Origin: Hydrogenophilaceae bacterium
GTDB taxonomy: Bacteria > Pseudomonadota > Alphaproteobacteria > Caulobacterales > Aquidulcibacteraceae
Assembly (NCBI GenBank): GCA_013389015.1
Contig: JACAEE010000156.1
Span: 58,302-122,301 of the forward strand
Reading direction: 5' to 3'
DNA: 64,000 nt
Shown piece after piece: positions 16,371-25,385 of the stretch (position 1 is the first letter of the stretch; each line of letters begins with the position of its first letter). The translations under genes and the position numbers were made by a program. The notes under the pieces are model-generated. The model made no database searches and was not told where the DNA came from. It saw only the letters and a program-made list of their open reading frames with translations.

Positions 16371-18838
16371 GTGAGAGCTCCTTCCGTTTGGAGGTGCGGG
16401 TGTGGCGCAGGCGCGGCCGCAAAGTGCTGCAGAGCGAGCGCCGCGTCGGGGAGATTCTTGTGTTCGAGCCAAGCTGCGGCGAAGCAGGAGCGGTTGGTCC
16501 GAGCGCTCACCGCATCGATGTCGCGCTGATCTTGAGGTGTGGAGGCGCCAAGAAAGGCGAGCGCCGCGGGCCCGAGCGCCAAGTCTATGAGGCGGGCGCC
16601 GCTACGCGTCTGTACATAATAGTCCCGCTTGGGCGCAGCTTCGCCGATCAGGGCGATTTGGCGGGCGTTGAGGCCGAGGCTCTCATAGAACGCACTTGTG
16701 CGCGGCTCACGGGCGCGGTCGTTTGCGAGGAAGATACGTGTTGGGCACGCCTCGAGAATGGTGGCGGCGATCGCGCTCGCTTCGACATCGGCCAGTTCTT
16801 GCGTGGCGAACACGACGGCGACGTTCTTTTTCCGCAATGTCTTCAGCCACGCTTGGATCTGTCCGGCAAATGCCGGATCACGCAGATAGGCCCAGGCTTC
16901 ATCCAGGATGAGCAAAGTGGGGCGGCCATCGAAACGCGCTTCAAGCGCGTGTACGAGACAGGGGAGCACGGCCGCCAGCGCATCGGCACGCGTCATGAGT
17001 TCCCCCATTTCGAACGCTTGCAAGTCGTGCTCGGCCAAATGACTTGCATCGGCATCGATCAAACGGCCCCAGGGGCCCGCGTGCGTGAAGGGATGCAGCG
17101 CTGTTCGAATGTCTGCGTCCTGGATGAGCGCCGATAGAACCGAGAGCGTGCGCTCATGTGGCGGCCTTGCGCCAAGCACCGAGAGCGCGGCCCAGATTTC
17201 TTCTCGCCTCGCAGGATCGATGGCGATGTTGGCGCGCTGGAGAAGTGCGATCAGCCAATCGCGCGCCCATGCGCGCTCCGCTTCCTCCTCGATTTGAGCC
17301 AATGGTTGGAGCGCAATGGATGCTGGCGCATCGTCTTGCATCAAGTCGATAAAGGCGCCGCCCAGCCCCAGCGTGAGCGCGCGGCACGATCGACCGGCAT
17401 CGAGCAGGAACACCTGCGCGCTTGCATAACGGCGCCATTGGGCGGCGATGAGGCCAAGAAGCACGGATTTTCCCGCGCCCGTCGGCCCGACGATCAAGGT
17501 GTGGCCGACATCGCCATGATGGAGGTTGAGCCGGAAGGGCGTCGCCCCATCAGTTGCAGCAACCAGGAGAGGCGGGCCGTTCAGATGCTTATTGTGGGGT
17601 TCGCCCGCCCACACCGCCGAAAGCGGCAACAAGTGCGCGAGCGACGGCGTCAACAGGATCGGACGCCGGAGATCGGCATAGGGCTGGCCGGGCAATGAGC
17701 CGAGCCAAGCTTCTACAGCATTGATGGTTTCGAGCGCGGTGACGAAACCCATGCCGTCCGCGACCTGGCGAATCTGGCGGATGCGCTCAAATGCGGCAGC
17801 CTCATTGGCGCCGGCGACCGTGATCGTAAGCGTGACATAAGCGGCGCCAGCGGCCTCGCCGTTCACTTCCTGTAAGGCGAGGTCGGCGTCTTCCGCCTGC
17901 GCCGTCGCGTCATTGTCGAGGAGAGTCGCTTCTTCGCGATAGAGCGCCTCGCGCAGGAGTGTGAGGATGCCTTTGCGTTTGGAGAACCAGCGCTTGCGGA
18001 TCTTCTCGATTTCGGCGCGTGCTTCTTCGCGGTCGAGCGGCATCACCCGAGTCACCCAGCGATAGGGAACGCCCAAACGGTTGAGCGCGTCGAGAAAACC
18101 TGGCTCTGTCTCACTCACATAAGCGCGAACCGAGAGCACCTTGAGGTAGAGCTCGCCAAGCTTAGGCGCGATACCGCCAACAAGAGCGGAATCCGAAATG
18201 AGTTCGTCGAGGTGGAAGGGCGTAGGCGGTACGGCCACCGGGTGTGGACGGTCGGAGATACAGGAATGCAGATAAGTGAGCGTCTCGGCGCCATCGAGAA
18301 AGCGCACGTCGTTCATGACAAGGTCGAGCAGCGCCTTGAACGCCTGGGTCTCCTCAACAAAGCTGGCGAGGCAGGCCTTGTAGTCGACGCCGATTGGAGC
18401 CGATGCCGCGCCGTTCTCGAATAGCGCGGCTTCGAGTCTTCCTGAGCTTTCGCTTGGCGGAAGCCATGACAAAGTCAGATAGTAGGCGCTCTCAAAGCGG
18501 CCGCCGGATGCGGCAAAATCTTGTGCGCGTTCCTGGTCGATAAGCCAGGAGAGCGCATCCGGCCAGTCGCTGACGGGATATTCGTACGTCGGCGTGCGGC
18601 GCGCTTCTACGTGCAGGCACCACCCCGACCCAAAACGCTTAAGCGCATTGTCGAGCCGGGCGCTCGCGCCCATCAAATCAGACAGCGTCGAAGAATCGAG
18701 ATCAGGTCCACGGAAGGTGAGCGTTCGTTGAAATGCGCCATCCTTGTTGATGACGACGCCGTCAGCGACGAGTCCGGCCCAGGGCAGCCAATCCGCAAGG
18801 CGGGCTTCATTCTGGCGATAGGGACGCAGATCCATCAT
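16367..18838 (-). CDS. trbE: Conjugal transfer ATPase TrbE (VirB4 family)
   Basis: 823 residues from the ATG pair MMDLRPYRQNEARLADWLPWAGLVADGVV. The largest T4SS ATPase, which powers pilus biogenesis and substrate transfer at the inner membrane. The N-terminal VirB4 domain is followed by Walker A GPTGAGKSVLLGLIAAQW and Walker B PTLLILDEAWAYLRDPAFAGQIQAWLKTLRKKNVAVVFATQEL. Length is normal. The ORF-track start adds 49 codons that overlap trbD; a GAGG motif precedes the chosen ATG and a 7-bp gap follows trbD. Confidence 0.95.
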   Translation of the reverse strand: MMDLRPYRQNEARLADWLPWAGLVADGVVINKDGAFQRTLTFRGPDLDSSTLSDLMGASARLDNALKRFGSGWCLHVEARRTPTYEYPVSDWPDALSWLIDQERAQDFAASGGRFESAYYLTLSWLPPSESSGRLEAALFENGAASAPIGVDYKACLASFVEETQAFKALLDLVMNDVRFLDGAETLTYLHSCISDRPHPVAVPPTPFHLDELISDSALVGGIAPKLGELYLKVLSVRAYVSETEPGFLDALNRLGVPYRWVTRVMPLDREEARAEIEKIRKRWFSKRKGILTLLREALYREEATLLDNDATAQAEDADLALQEVNGEAAGAAYVTLTITVAGANEAAAFERIRQIRQVADGMGFVTALETINAVEAWLGSLPGQPYADLRRPILLTPSLAHLLPLSAVWAGEPHNKHLNGPPLLVAATDGATPFRLNLHHGDVGHTLIVGPTGAGKSVLLGLIAAQWRRYASAQVFLLDAGRSCRALTLGLGGAFIDLMQDDAPASIALQPLAQIEEEAERAWARDWLIALLQRANIAIDPARREEIWAALSVLGARPPHERTLSVLSALIQDADIRTALHPFTHAGPWGRLIDADASHLAEHDLQAFEMGELMTRADALAAVLPCLVHALEARFDGRPTLLILDEAWAYLRDPAFAGQIQAWLKTLRKKNVAVVFATQELADVEASAIAATILEACPTRIFLANDRAREPRTSAFYESLGLNARQIALIGEAAPKRDYYVQTRSGARLIDLALGPAALAFLGASTPQDQRDIDAVSARTNRSCFAAAWLEHKNLPDAALALQHFAAAPAPHPHLQTEGALT

Positions 18839-18845
18839 CGCCGCC

Positions 18846-19109
18846 TCACGCGCTGAAATAGGAAGGCTTGGCCATGGCGCGCGGCCAGGTGTCCAAGAAC
18901 CATGGATCGCGCGCCGAGGCGTAGGCGCCGGCGCCTTGGATGATCGCCCAGAGCGGAATGCCGATGAGAGGCTGTTGCAGGCCAAAGGCGATTGCGGCAG
19001 CGACCGTCGCGTTCATGATCGCAAAGGTGCGTGGGACGCCGGCAATGAGGAGCGGCCGCGTCAGCGAAGTGCGCAGTGGAATACGAAAGCCTTCTGGTTC
19101 TTCCAGCAT
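18846..19109 (-). CDS. trbD: Conjugal transfer protein TrbD (VirB3 family)
   Basis: 87 residues, hidden in the track inside a much longer ORF. MLEEPEGFRIPLRTSLTRPLLIAGVPRTFAIMNATVAAAIAFGLQQPLIGIPLWAII is the VirB3 pattern: a conserved I-P-L-x-x-SLTRP-x-L-x-x-GVPR stretch followed by two membrane helices. The start overlaps the trbC stop as TGATG, so translation is coupled. It works with TrbE in pilus assembly. Confidence 0.93.
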   Translation of the reverse strand: MLEEPEGFRIPLRTSLTRPLLIAGVPRTFAIMNATVAAAIAFGLQQPLIGIPLWAIIQGAGAYASARDPWFLDTWPRAMAKPSYFSA

Positions 19110-19429
19110 CAGAGCACCGACCCACCGGCGAAGCCGAAGAAGTCGAGGAAGAATGAGACGGCTGCGAACATGATGGCGATGCCGAGACCGACAAACGCGA
19201 GTTTTCGGATACCGCCGCCACCTTCGCCGAAAATAATGCCGACGCCGGAGATGATGATGGCGATGACGGCGGCAGCGCGCGCGACGGGGCCGGTGATGGA
19301 GTCGACCACTTGCTGCAGCGGCGCTTCCCACGGCATGCCCGAGCCGGACGCACAAGCCGGACCCGCCGCCGAGAGCGCCACCACGAGCACAGCGCTGGCC
19401 ACAACGATCTTCAAGTATGATGCTTTCAT
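19109..19429 (-). CDS. trbC: Conjugal transfer pilin TrbC (VirB2 family)
   Basis: 106 residues. Major pilin precursor: a signal segment (LKIVVASAVLVVALSAAGPACASGSGMPWE) is followed by two hydrophobic helices (AAAVIAIIISGVGIIFGEGGGGIRKLAFVGLGIAIMFAA), with the G-IIFGEGGGG-R loop typical of TrbC/VirB2. It overlaps trbB by 4 bp and trbD by 1 bp. Confidence 0.94.
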   Translation of the reverse strand: MKASYLKIVVASAVLVVALSAAGPACASGSGMPWEAPLQQVVDSITGPVARAAAVIAIIISGVGIIFGEGGGGIRKLAFVGLGIAIMFAAVSFFLDFFGFAGGSVL

Positions 19430-20367
19430 CGCTCAACTCCCTTGCAGCGGACGATTTCTTCGATGCGGCGCCCTTCAGCCGTGCGGGCCATGAAGACGAT
19501 GGTGTCGACCGCCGATGCGATGAGCCGTTCGGGACGCGCCGCGCCCGTTTCGAGGCAAAGATCTTCAAGCCGCAACAGTGCGTCGGCGGCGGAATTGGCG
19601 TGGATGGTCAACAGACCGCCCGGGTGACCGGTGTTCCACGCTTTCAGGACTTCGAGTGCGGCGCCGTCGCGCACTTCGCCCACGACGATCCGATCAGGCC
19701 TGAGGCGCAATGTCATTTGCACGAGATCGCGCATCGAGACTGGCGGGTGCGAGCGCTTGGTGAGGAGCTGCACCACATCGGCGCCAGCGCACTGCAGTTC
19801 GGCTGTGTCCTCTAGGATGAGGAGACGCGAAGCGGAAAAGTCGGGCTCGGCCAATAACGCATTGAGAAGCGTCGTCTTGCCTGACCCGGTGCCGCCGGCG
19901 ACCACGATGTTGCGCCGTGCAAGAATAGCTTGGCGAAGTTTCACAGCCTGCCCTGGCGAGGCGATGCCCGTGCGCACATAATCATCGAGCGTGTAGATCA
20001 GCTTAGGCCGCTTTCTGATCGCCAACACCGGCGCGCTGACGATCGGCGCGATGAGCGCCTGCACGCGCGCGCCGGAGCCGGGGAGGGTCGCGGCGAGGAA
20101 AGGGTGGTCTTCTGTGACGGTTTCGAAGGCTTCGGCCGCGAGCAGGCGGATTGCGGTCTCCCGCTCCGCTACGCTCAGGCGCGTGTCGGTCGTCTCAATT
20201 CCACGGCCGACGCGGTCGACGCGCATCTGGCCATCGCAATTGATCAGCACTTCGACGACGGCGTCATCGGCCAACGCCGCCTGCATCGCTGGGCCCAGCG
20301 CTTTTGTTAGGGATGCAAGGCGCCGCTCGGCGACGACGCGCTCTTGCGAAGGGGACATTGTGTTCAT
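19426..20367 (-). CDS. trbB: Conjugal transfer ATPase TrbB (VirB11 family)
   Basis: 313 residues. Hexameric secretion ATPase of the inner membrane. N-terminal domain followed by Walker A GGTGSGKTT (about residues 158-166), the Asp box ILEDTAELQC, Walker B region LRLRPDRIVVGEVRDGAALEVLKAWNTGHPGG and the His box LLTIHANSA. All key motifs are intact. It overlaps the CopG-type gene by 4 bp (ATGA) upstream and trbC by 4 bp downstream. Confidence 0.95.
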   Translation of the reverse strand: MNTMSPSQERVVAERRLASLTKALGPAMQAALADDAVVEVLINCDGQMRVDRVGRGIETTDTRLSVAERETAIRLLAAEAFETVTEDHPFLAATLPGSGARVQALIAPIVSAPVLAIRKRPKLIYTLDDYVRTGIASPGQAVKLRQAILARRNIVVAGGTGSGKTTLLNALLAEPDFSASRLLILEDTAELQCAGADVVQLLTKRSHPPVSMRDLVQMTLRLRPDRIVVGEVRDGAALEVLKAWNTGHPGGLLTIHANSAADALLRLEDLCLETGAARPERLIASAVDTIVFMARTAEGRRIEEIVRCKGVER

Positions 20368-20813
20368 TCCGCCGCTCCATTCATGGCCGCGTCGGCGTCT
20401 GTGTGGCGGCCATGGGCTGCGTAGGGAAAGAGCGTCTGACCCGGCGCCATGCTCTCGGCCAGGAGTTCAAGAAAGGACTGGAAGCGCCGCTCAGCGACGG
20501 CATTGGTCGCGTCGAGCGTTTCCTCGCGCGGCGGCGGCGTGTGCTCAAGCCAAACACGAATGAAGAGCAGCAACGTCTCTTTGACGATGGCGATCTCGCG
20601 CTCGCGGACGACTTCGCGCTTTTCGAGGCGGTCCAACCGCATTTTTACCGTATCGGCGACCGCGTCATCCTTTTCATCGAGGAAGACACGCCGCAATGCA
20701 TCGGCCGCCGCGCGCGTCGTCGGCAGACCGCGAAGACGAGCTTCCAAGTCGAGCGCACGTGCGAGGTCTTGTTCGAGGTAGATCGTAATTTTCTTCTTGG
20801 GCCTGGCGCTCAT
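20364..20813 (-). CDS. CopG/ribbon-helix-helix regulator of the conjugation operon
   Basis: 149 residues. The N-terminus KKKITIYLEQDLARALDLEARLRGLPTTRAAADALRRVF is a ribbon-helix-helix DNA-binding domain; the rest is helical with a membrane-compatible stretch (VKETLLLFIRVWLEHTP). A CopG-like protein between traG and trbB is standard in this conjugation cluster type. It overlaps the traG stop by 4 bp and trbB by 4 bp. Likely autoregulator of transfer genes. Confidence 0.87.
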   Translation of the reverse strand: MSARPKKKITIYLEQDLARALDLEARLRGLPTTRAAADALRRVFLDEKDDAVADTVKMRLDRLEKREVVREREIAIVKETLLLFIRVWLEHTPPPREETLDATNAVAERRFQSFLELLAESMAPGQTLFPYAAHGRHTDADAAMNGAAE

Positions 20814-22843
20814 GAGCCGGCCTCGTTCGCGGAATCGTCGGAGGCCGGACGCAGCGCGAAGCGAGAAGGCGCTGGCGCTGTAGTTGACGCTGTGGCGGAA
20901 TGATCGGGTTCGCTGTGCCCGTCCGGCTGGCTCGCCTCAAGCGCTGAAAGGAGATCGCCCTGTTGCTGGTCGGCGGCGGTGCGCGAGCGCAGCGGCGCCT
21001 TCCGGGAAAGAGCGCGAACAATCGCGCCATCGCGTCCGGGCGGCGTATCAGGTGCGCGGCGCTGCGCGAACCCGAGCGATGAGATTCCGGACCACGGCGA
21101 AGGCAGCGCGCGCCGGCGCGGTTCTTCAGGCGCAGGTAGCAGCCGCGCACGGAAGATCGGCTCCTCGTCGTAGCGCAGCTTCTCGGCGCGCAACGGTTTT
21201 GCGCCGGTGACGAAAATGAGTTCCTCGCGTTCGCTGAGGCGACGTACTTCAGAGGGTAGGAGAAGCGGGCGCCGTTCCTCACGATAAGTGATGGCGCGGT
21301 GATCGAGGCCGAACAGCTGGCGTTTGCCCGACCAGGTCTCTTGCGGTCGCGTCTCGAAGATGTCGCCGGCGAGCTTGGATACTGTCTCTGCGGTTTCGAC
21401 ATCGGTGGCGGCGAAGCTCGTGACGATCTGGCAATTGTCTAGAATTGTGTGATAGCGGCCATAGGCTTGCGTGACCTGATGCAGCGATTGGGTAACGAGG
21501 TAGGCACTGAGCCCATAACCGGCCATCGCCCCCATCGATTGTTCGAATACATCGAGCTTGCCGAGCTGTGGAAATTCATCGAGCAGGAGGAGGAGGTTGT
21601 GCTTCTTTTCGCGCCCGTCCGTAGCGCGCTCTTGATGCTCCATCAGAACGCGCAGCACGGCGCCGAAGACGAGCCGGATGAGGGGTTTCACCCGCTTTGC
21701 GTCATTTGGCGGCCAGCACAGATAGAGCGTTACAGGCTCATCCGCGCACATAAGGTCGGAGATGCGGAATGTTGATGTCGCCGTGTTCTGCCGCACGAGC
21801 GGATCGGCGAAGAGGCCTAGATAGCTTTCGGCGGTCGCTTTGATGCCGGCCCTGAGTTTCTCGTGATAAGCGGCATAAGAGTGAGCGGCGCGCTTGACTT
21901 CCGGGTGCGTTTCGGGCTCGCCGCTTGTCTCGTTCGTGCGATGGAGCGTCGCCTCCATCAGCTTCACCGTGTCATCGAAACGCGCCAGCAATTCGAAAAC
22001 GCGCGCCAGCGTTTTGCTCGGCAAGGGTTCAGCATAGACAACGTGAATGATGAGCCCGGCTAGGATTTGCTTGGCGGCGCGGTCCCAGAACTCCTGGAAG
22101 CGCCCGTCGCCATACGGGTCGGCGATTAGTTCGACGAGGTTCTGCACGTCGCGCACTTCTTGCGCGCCGGGCCGGATCGTATCCAGGAGATTGAGCCTGT
22201 CGGAGACTTCGTCCGTCGGCGCAAAGCGGATCACCGGACCGAGCTTGGCGCGCCAGCCCGCGGTGCCGGGAAAATCGACGCGGGCGTCGCCGGAATGAAG
22301 TTCGCCTTTCAGGTCCAAGGCGAGGATCGAGTGGGGAGCGGCGAGCAGCGTGGGGATGACGCTGCCGCGGGTCTTACCCGAGCGCGTGCCGCCCGTGAGC
22401 AAGAGATGATGTGGGCCATCGTAGGCGAGAATCTCGCCGCCGATCTTGCCGATGATGATGCCGCCTTCCGCGAAGAGGCCGGCCTCGCGCGCATCTCTCT
22501 TCCCGCCCCAGCTCTTGGCGCCGAACGGCCGCTGACTGGGATGAGGCGATTTCAGCACTAACAACAGGAGGATCGCGCCACTCAGGAATCCGGCGAACAC
22601 AATCAGTTTCGGCAGCGCAAAGGCGCGCGGGTATTCGCCGCTCCAGCGCTTCGACCAGCGCAGCACCGAGAAAGGGGTGTAGACAGGTGTCGAACCCAAC
22701 ACGAAAGCTGGCCTGCCGAGTGCGGCTTGGTAGTTGAAGGTCTGGGCGCACGTTTGGGTCGCTGCGAAGCACGCGAGCACGCTGATTGAAGCGGCCGCAA
22801 TGCCACCCCACACCAATCGCATATGAAGCGTCCGCTCCCACAT
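20810..22843 (-). CDS. traG: Conjugative coupling protein TraG (VirD4 / type IV coupling protein)
   Basis: About 677 residues. Inner-membrane ATPase that feeds DNA-relaxase complexes to the mating channel. Two N-terminal membrane segments (IAAASISVLACFAAT and LIVFAGFLSGAILLLLVL), then the TraG domain with Walker A LLLTGGTRSGKTRGSVIPTLL and Walker B LLLLLDEFPQLGKLD. The C-terminal 80 residues are Pro/Ala/Ser rich and not conserved. Start is uncertain: MWERTLH (used here) or MRLVWGG seven residues later; the ORF-track start seems too long. No relaxase gene is found near it. Confidence 0.93.
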   Translation of the reverse strand: MWERTLHMRLVWGGIAAASISVLACFAATQTCAQTFNYQAALGRPAFVLGSTPVYTPFSVLRWSKRWSGEYPRAFALPKLIVFAGFLSGAILLLLVLKSPHPSQRPFGAKSWGGKRDAREAGLFAEGGIIIGKIGGEILAYDGPHHLLLTGGTRSGKTRGSVIPTLLAAPHSILALDLKGELHSGDARVDFPGTAGWRAKLGPVIRFAPTDEVSDRLNLLDTIRPGAQEVRDVQNLVELIADPYGDGRFQEFWDRAAKQILAGLIIHVVYAEPLPSKTLARVFELLARFDDTVKLMEATLHRTNETSGEPETHPEVKRAAHSYAAYHEKLRAGIKATAESYLGLFADPLVRQNTATSTFRISDLMCADEPVTLYLCWPPNDAKRVKPLIRLVFGAVLRVLMEHQERATDGREKKHNLLLLLDEFPQLGKLDVFEQSMGAMAGYGLSAYLVTQSLHQVTQAYGRYHTILDNCQIVTSFAATDVETAETVSKLAGDIFETRPQETWSGKRQLFGLDHRAITYREERRPLLLPSEVRRLSEREELIFVTGAKPLRAEKLRYDEEPIFRARLLPAPEEPRRRALPSPWSGISSLGFAQRRAPDTPPGRDGAIVRALSRKAPLRSRTAADQQQGDLLSALEASQPDGHSEPDHSATASTTAPAPSRFALRPASDDSANEAGS

Positions 22844-23022
22844 GCTGGAAGCGTCTCGCCCATTTCCTGGCGACGCCACATGTTGCAACTCTTTCGAGGC
22901 GCACCGGCACACAGGCGCCGACTCGCGTGCGAGTTTCCTCACGCGCGTTGGTGTTAAGCGCTCAATTGGGGCAGCGAACGCCAGGTGATTCGGCGCTCCA
23001 AATCGGCTATACTCCGGGTTGC

Positions 23023-23757
23023 ATGCGCGAAAACCTCATCGGCGCCGAGATGATCGCTTTTGCTGCCGCCTGCGATGCGGCGGCGACACTGGACGAGCTC
23101 AATGGCATCTGGCGCCGGCGCTTGGTCGACGCCGGGTTCAACTTCGTTGCTCTCGGCGTGCACGCCGACCCGTTGCGGCCCGAGCGCACCGCTTATGTCT
23201 TCCAGAACTATCCCGAGGAATGGGTCGCTCACTTTTCGGCGCAGCGTTATCATCTCGTCGATCCGGTCTTCCGCGCAGCGGAGGCAGGGGCCGAGGAGTT
23301 CGTATGGACCGATCCGGATTTCCTGCAGCCGCTGTCTTGGCGTCAGCGCCGCATCCTCAATGAAGCGCGCGAGTTCGGTCTCCGCCATGGGCGGACCCAT
23401 AGATTGGCGTCCATTCTCCCCTTTCGCGCCTCCGCATCCCTGGTGACGAGCGAGCCGGACATGCCGGAAGAAGCGTACGCAGCCGGCAAGCTGATTAATG
23501 TCATCGTGCACCACCGCGCAGCGCAATTGTGCATCGCGGCCGCGCCGCGTTTTGAGGAGCTGCGCCGGCGCGAGCGGCAATGCCTGGAACTGTGCGCACA
23601 CGGCCTCGTCGACGCCGATATTGCGCGCGGTTTGGGACTGAGTGTTGCAACTGTCCGGCGCCACATCGAGCGCGCGCGGGTTCGGCTGGGCGCGAGCACA
23701 CGCATTCAGGCGGTGGCGCGTGCGATCGCTTCTGGGCAAATCAAGCCGATCGCTTGA
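23023..23757 (+). CDS. LuxR-family quorum-sensing regulator 1
   Basis: 244 residues. N-terminal acyl-homoserine-lactone-binding domain with the LuxR-type pocket residues visible: NYPEEW, QRYHLVDPVF (Tyr, Asp, Pro) and FVWTD (Trp). The C-terminal GerE-type HTH is RRRERQCLELCAHGLVDADIARGLGLSVATVRRHIERARVRLGASTR. The ORF-track start is 79 codons too far upstream, opposite the traG 5' end; I use the ATG giving MRENLIGAEM. First of two tandem luxR genes ahead of luxI. With the LuxI signal it probably controls this locus (inference). Confidence 0.88.
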   Translation: MRENLIGAEMIAFAAACDAAATLDELNGIWRRRLVDAGFNFVALGVHADPLRPERTAYVFQNYPEEWVAHFSAQRYHLVDPVFRAAEAGAEEFVWTDPDFLQPLSWRQRRILNEAREFGLRHGRTHRLASILPFRASASLVTSEPDMPEEAYAAGKLINVIVHHRAAQLCIAAAPRFEELRRRERQCLELCAHGLVDADIARGLGLSVATVRRHIERARVRLGASTRIQAVARAIASGQIKPIA

Positions 23758-23915
23758 ACCGATGCGAGGCTACACGGCCTCTCAAATCATGGTGAAGATT
23801 TCTCAAAAGATATTCACCTTGAGCGCTTGCGAAAATTTCGTCACGCAAACGTCACGCTCTCTCTTGTCATCGAACCTTCTTCGCCATCTAAAGTTGCGTA
23901 GGCGAGGAGTTTCTT

Positions 23916-24644
23916 ATGCAAGCCCGCATCAATTGGGCGTTCGCGGAGGTCTGCGATCGCGCCACAAGTGTTGACGAACTTCATGTCGCGTTCATGCGTG
24001 AAGTCCGCGAACTGGGCTTCACTTATGCCGCGTGCGCCTCTCACGTAGATCCGTTGCGACCGCCCGCGGACGCCGTGATGATGGTGGACTATCCACTCCC
24101 ATGGTTGCAGCGCTTCAGTGACCAAAACTATGCCAAGCGCGATCCCGTCTATTGGAGGGCGCGTCGTCAAACACTGCCGTTCCAATGGAGCGACCGGGTC
24201 TTTCGCGCAGGCCTGGCGGCCGATCAAATTCGGATCTTGAACGAAGCGGCCGAGGCTGGCCTCACCGATGGCATAACAATACCCATACATGCGCCCGACG
24301 CTTTGCCAGCCTCATGCTCGCTGGTCATCGGCCCAGAGGGGGTGGACCCGCTCAATGCGCAGAAGGCCACCTGGTACGGCGTCTATGCGCACGAATGCGC
24401 GCGGCGACTGCGGCTGGCGGGGTTGCCGACCAAACCCGTTCTGAGCCCGCGCGAGCGTGAGTGTGTGCAGCTGTTGGGCCAGGGCAAGGACGATGGCGAC
24501 ATGGCCGTCATACTGGGCCTCAGCGAGCACACCGTGCACAACATAGTCCGCCGCGCGATGCACAAATACGGCGTCGCAAGCCGCGTGCAGGCGTTCGTGC
24601 GCGCGCTCAAAGACGGGCAGATCAGGCTCGAAGATGTGTGCTGA
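23916..24644 (+). CDS. LuxR-family quorum-sensing regulator 2
   Basis: 242 residues, clearly a paralogue of the preceding gene. Ligand-domain landmarks are DYPLPW, QNYAKRDPVYW and FQWSD; the HTH is LSPRERECVQLLGQGKDDGDMAVILGLSEHTVHNIVRRAMHKYGVASRVQAF. The ATG has GAGGAG seven bases upstream. A 158-bp gap after the first luxR contains relatively AT-rich sequence and probably its own promoter. The luxI gene starts about 100 bp downstream in the same direction. Which of the two LuxR proteins binds the LuxI product cannot be told from sequence. Confidence 0.9.
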   Translation: MQARINWAFAEVCDRATSVDELHVAFMREVRELGFTYAACASHVDPLRPPADAVMMVDYPLPWLQRFSDQNYAKRDPVYWRARRQTLPFQWSDRVFRAGLAADQIRILNEAAEAGLTDGITIPIHAPDALPASCSLVIGPEGVDPLNAQKATWYGVYAHECARRLRLAGLPTKPVLSPRERECVQLLGQGKDDGDMAVILGLSEHTVHNIVRRAMHKYGVASRVQAFVRALKDGQIRLEDVC

Positions 24645-24666
24645 GATCACCTAAAGCGGCGCTGTC

Positions 24667-24688
24667 AATGGGCACGTCCGTGCCCATT
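24667..24688. promoter_or_regulatory. Perfect 22-bp lux-box-type palindrome upstream of luxI
   Basis: Arms AATGGGCACG and CGTGCCCATT are exact reverse complements around a TC spacer. Length and symmetry fit a LuxR-dimer binding site. It lies about 55 bp before the luxI ATG, so it could mediate autoinduction. A second element with the same core occurs at 40588..40609. Confidence 0.72.
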
Positions 24689-24743
24689 TTCTACGGGTGC
24701 AGAATGCGCATGCTCTGGCCGTCCTTTGACGACCGGAGCCCCC

Positions 24744-25373
24744 ATGATCCACATCATCACCGCTGAGAACCGGCGCCATTATCATCATGCGCTGATGGAG
24801 ATGCATCGTCAGCGCAAAGAGGTGTTCATCGATCAGATGAAATGGCGCTTGGAGGAAAGCGCCGGCATCGAGATCGACGCGTACGATTGTCCGGAGGCGA
24901 TCTATCTTGTCGAAGCGGCGGCGCCGCGCGCCCCGGTTACGGGCTCAGCGCGCCTCCTGCAGACCGATCGCCCACATCTATTGGCCGATCACTTCCGTTT
25001 CTTGTGCGATCATGAACCGCCGACGGGTCTCGATGTTTGGGAGGCGACACGGTTTTGTCCCGCGCCTGACACGGGGCAGGGCCAACCGCGCCATGATCTG
25101 CTTGCGCGCATTATCGCGGGTATCATGGAAACGGCTCTCATCTTCGGCATTGAGCGCGTGACGTTTGTCGCCAACGCAGCGCTGACACCGCTCGCTGCCA
25201 AGGCTGGCTGGGATGCGCAGCCGCTAGGCCCCGCGCGCCGGGTGGGCTGCGATCGGCTTACCGCTTTTGTCGCCGCGATCGACCAGCAAGGCTTGAAGCG
25301 CGTGCGCCAAACCAACGGCATCAAGACGCCGGTCACCCGATTTCTCGGCGGCGATCTCACTCAGGCGGCGTGA
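24744..25373 (+). CDS. LuxI-family N-acyl-homoserine lactone synthase
   Basis: 209 residues. Makes an N-acyl-homoserine lactone from S-adenosylmethionine and an acyl donor. The invariant residues of the family are all in place: R24, F28 and W34 (in MHRQRKEVFIDQMKW), D45 and D48 (EIDAYD), R70 (GSARLLQTDRPHLL), and E100 and R103 (VWEATRFCP). The chosen ATG has GGAG at good spacing; the ORF-track start adds six residues. It follows two luxR genes and a perfect palindrome and precedes the dioxygenase gene by 12 bp, so they are probably one transcript. Acyl chain type unknown. Confidence 0.93.
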   Translation: MIHIITAENRRHYHHALMEMHRQRKEVFIDQMKWRLEESAGIEIDAYDCPEAIYLVEAAAPRAPVTGSARLLQTDRPHLLADHFRFLCDHEPPTGLDVWEATRFCPAPDTGQGQPRHDLLARIIAGIMETALIFGIERVTFVANAALTPLAAKAGWDAQPLGPARRVGCDRLTAFVAAIDQQGLKRVRQTNGIKTPVTRFLGGDLTQAA

Positions 25374-25385
25374 AGGAGAAACACC

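Noticed and set aside
22786-23022. N-terminal extension of LuxR regulator 1
   Set aside because: It overlaps the divergent traG 5' region and precedes the normal LuxR start; composition is non-coding.
23790-23818. GGTGAA ... TTCACC inverted repeat between the luxR genes as a lux box
   Set aside because: Only 6-bp arms with a 16-bp spacer; geometry does not match the two 22-bp boxes.
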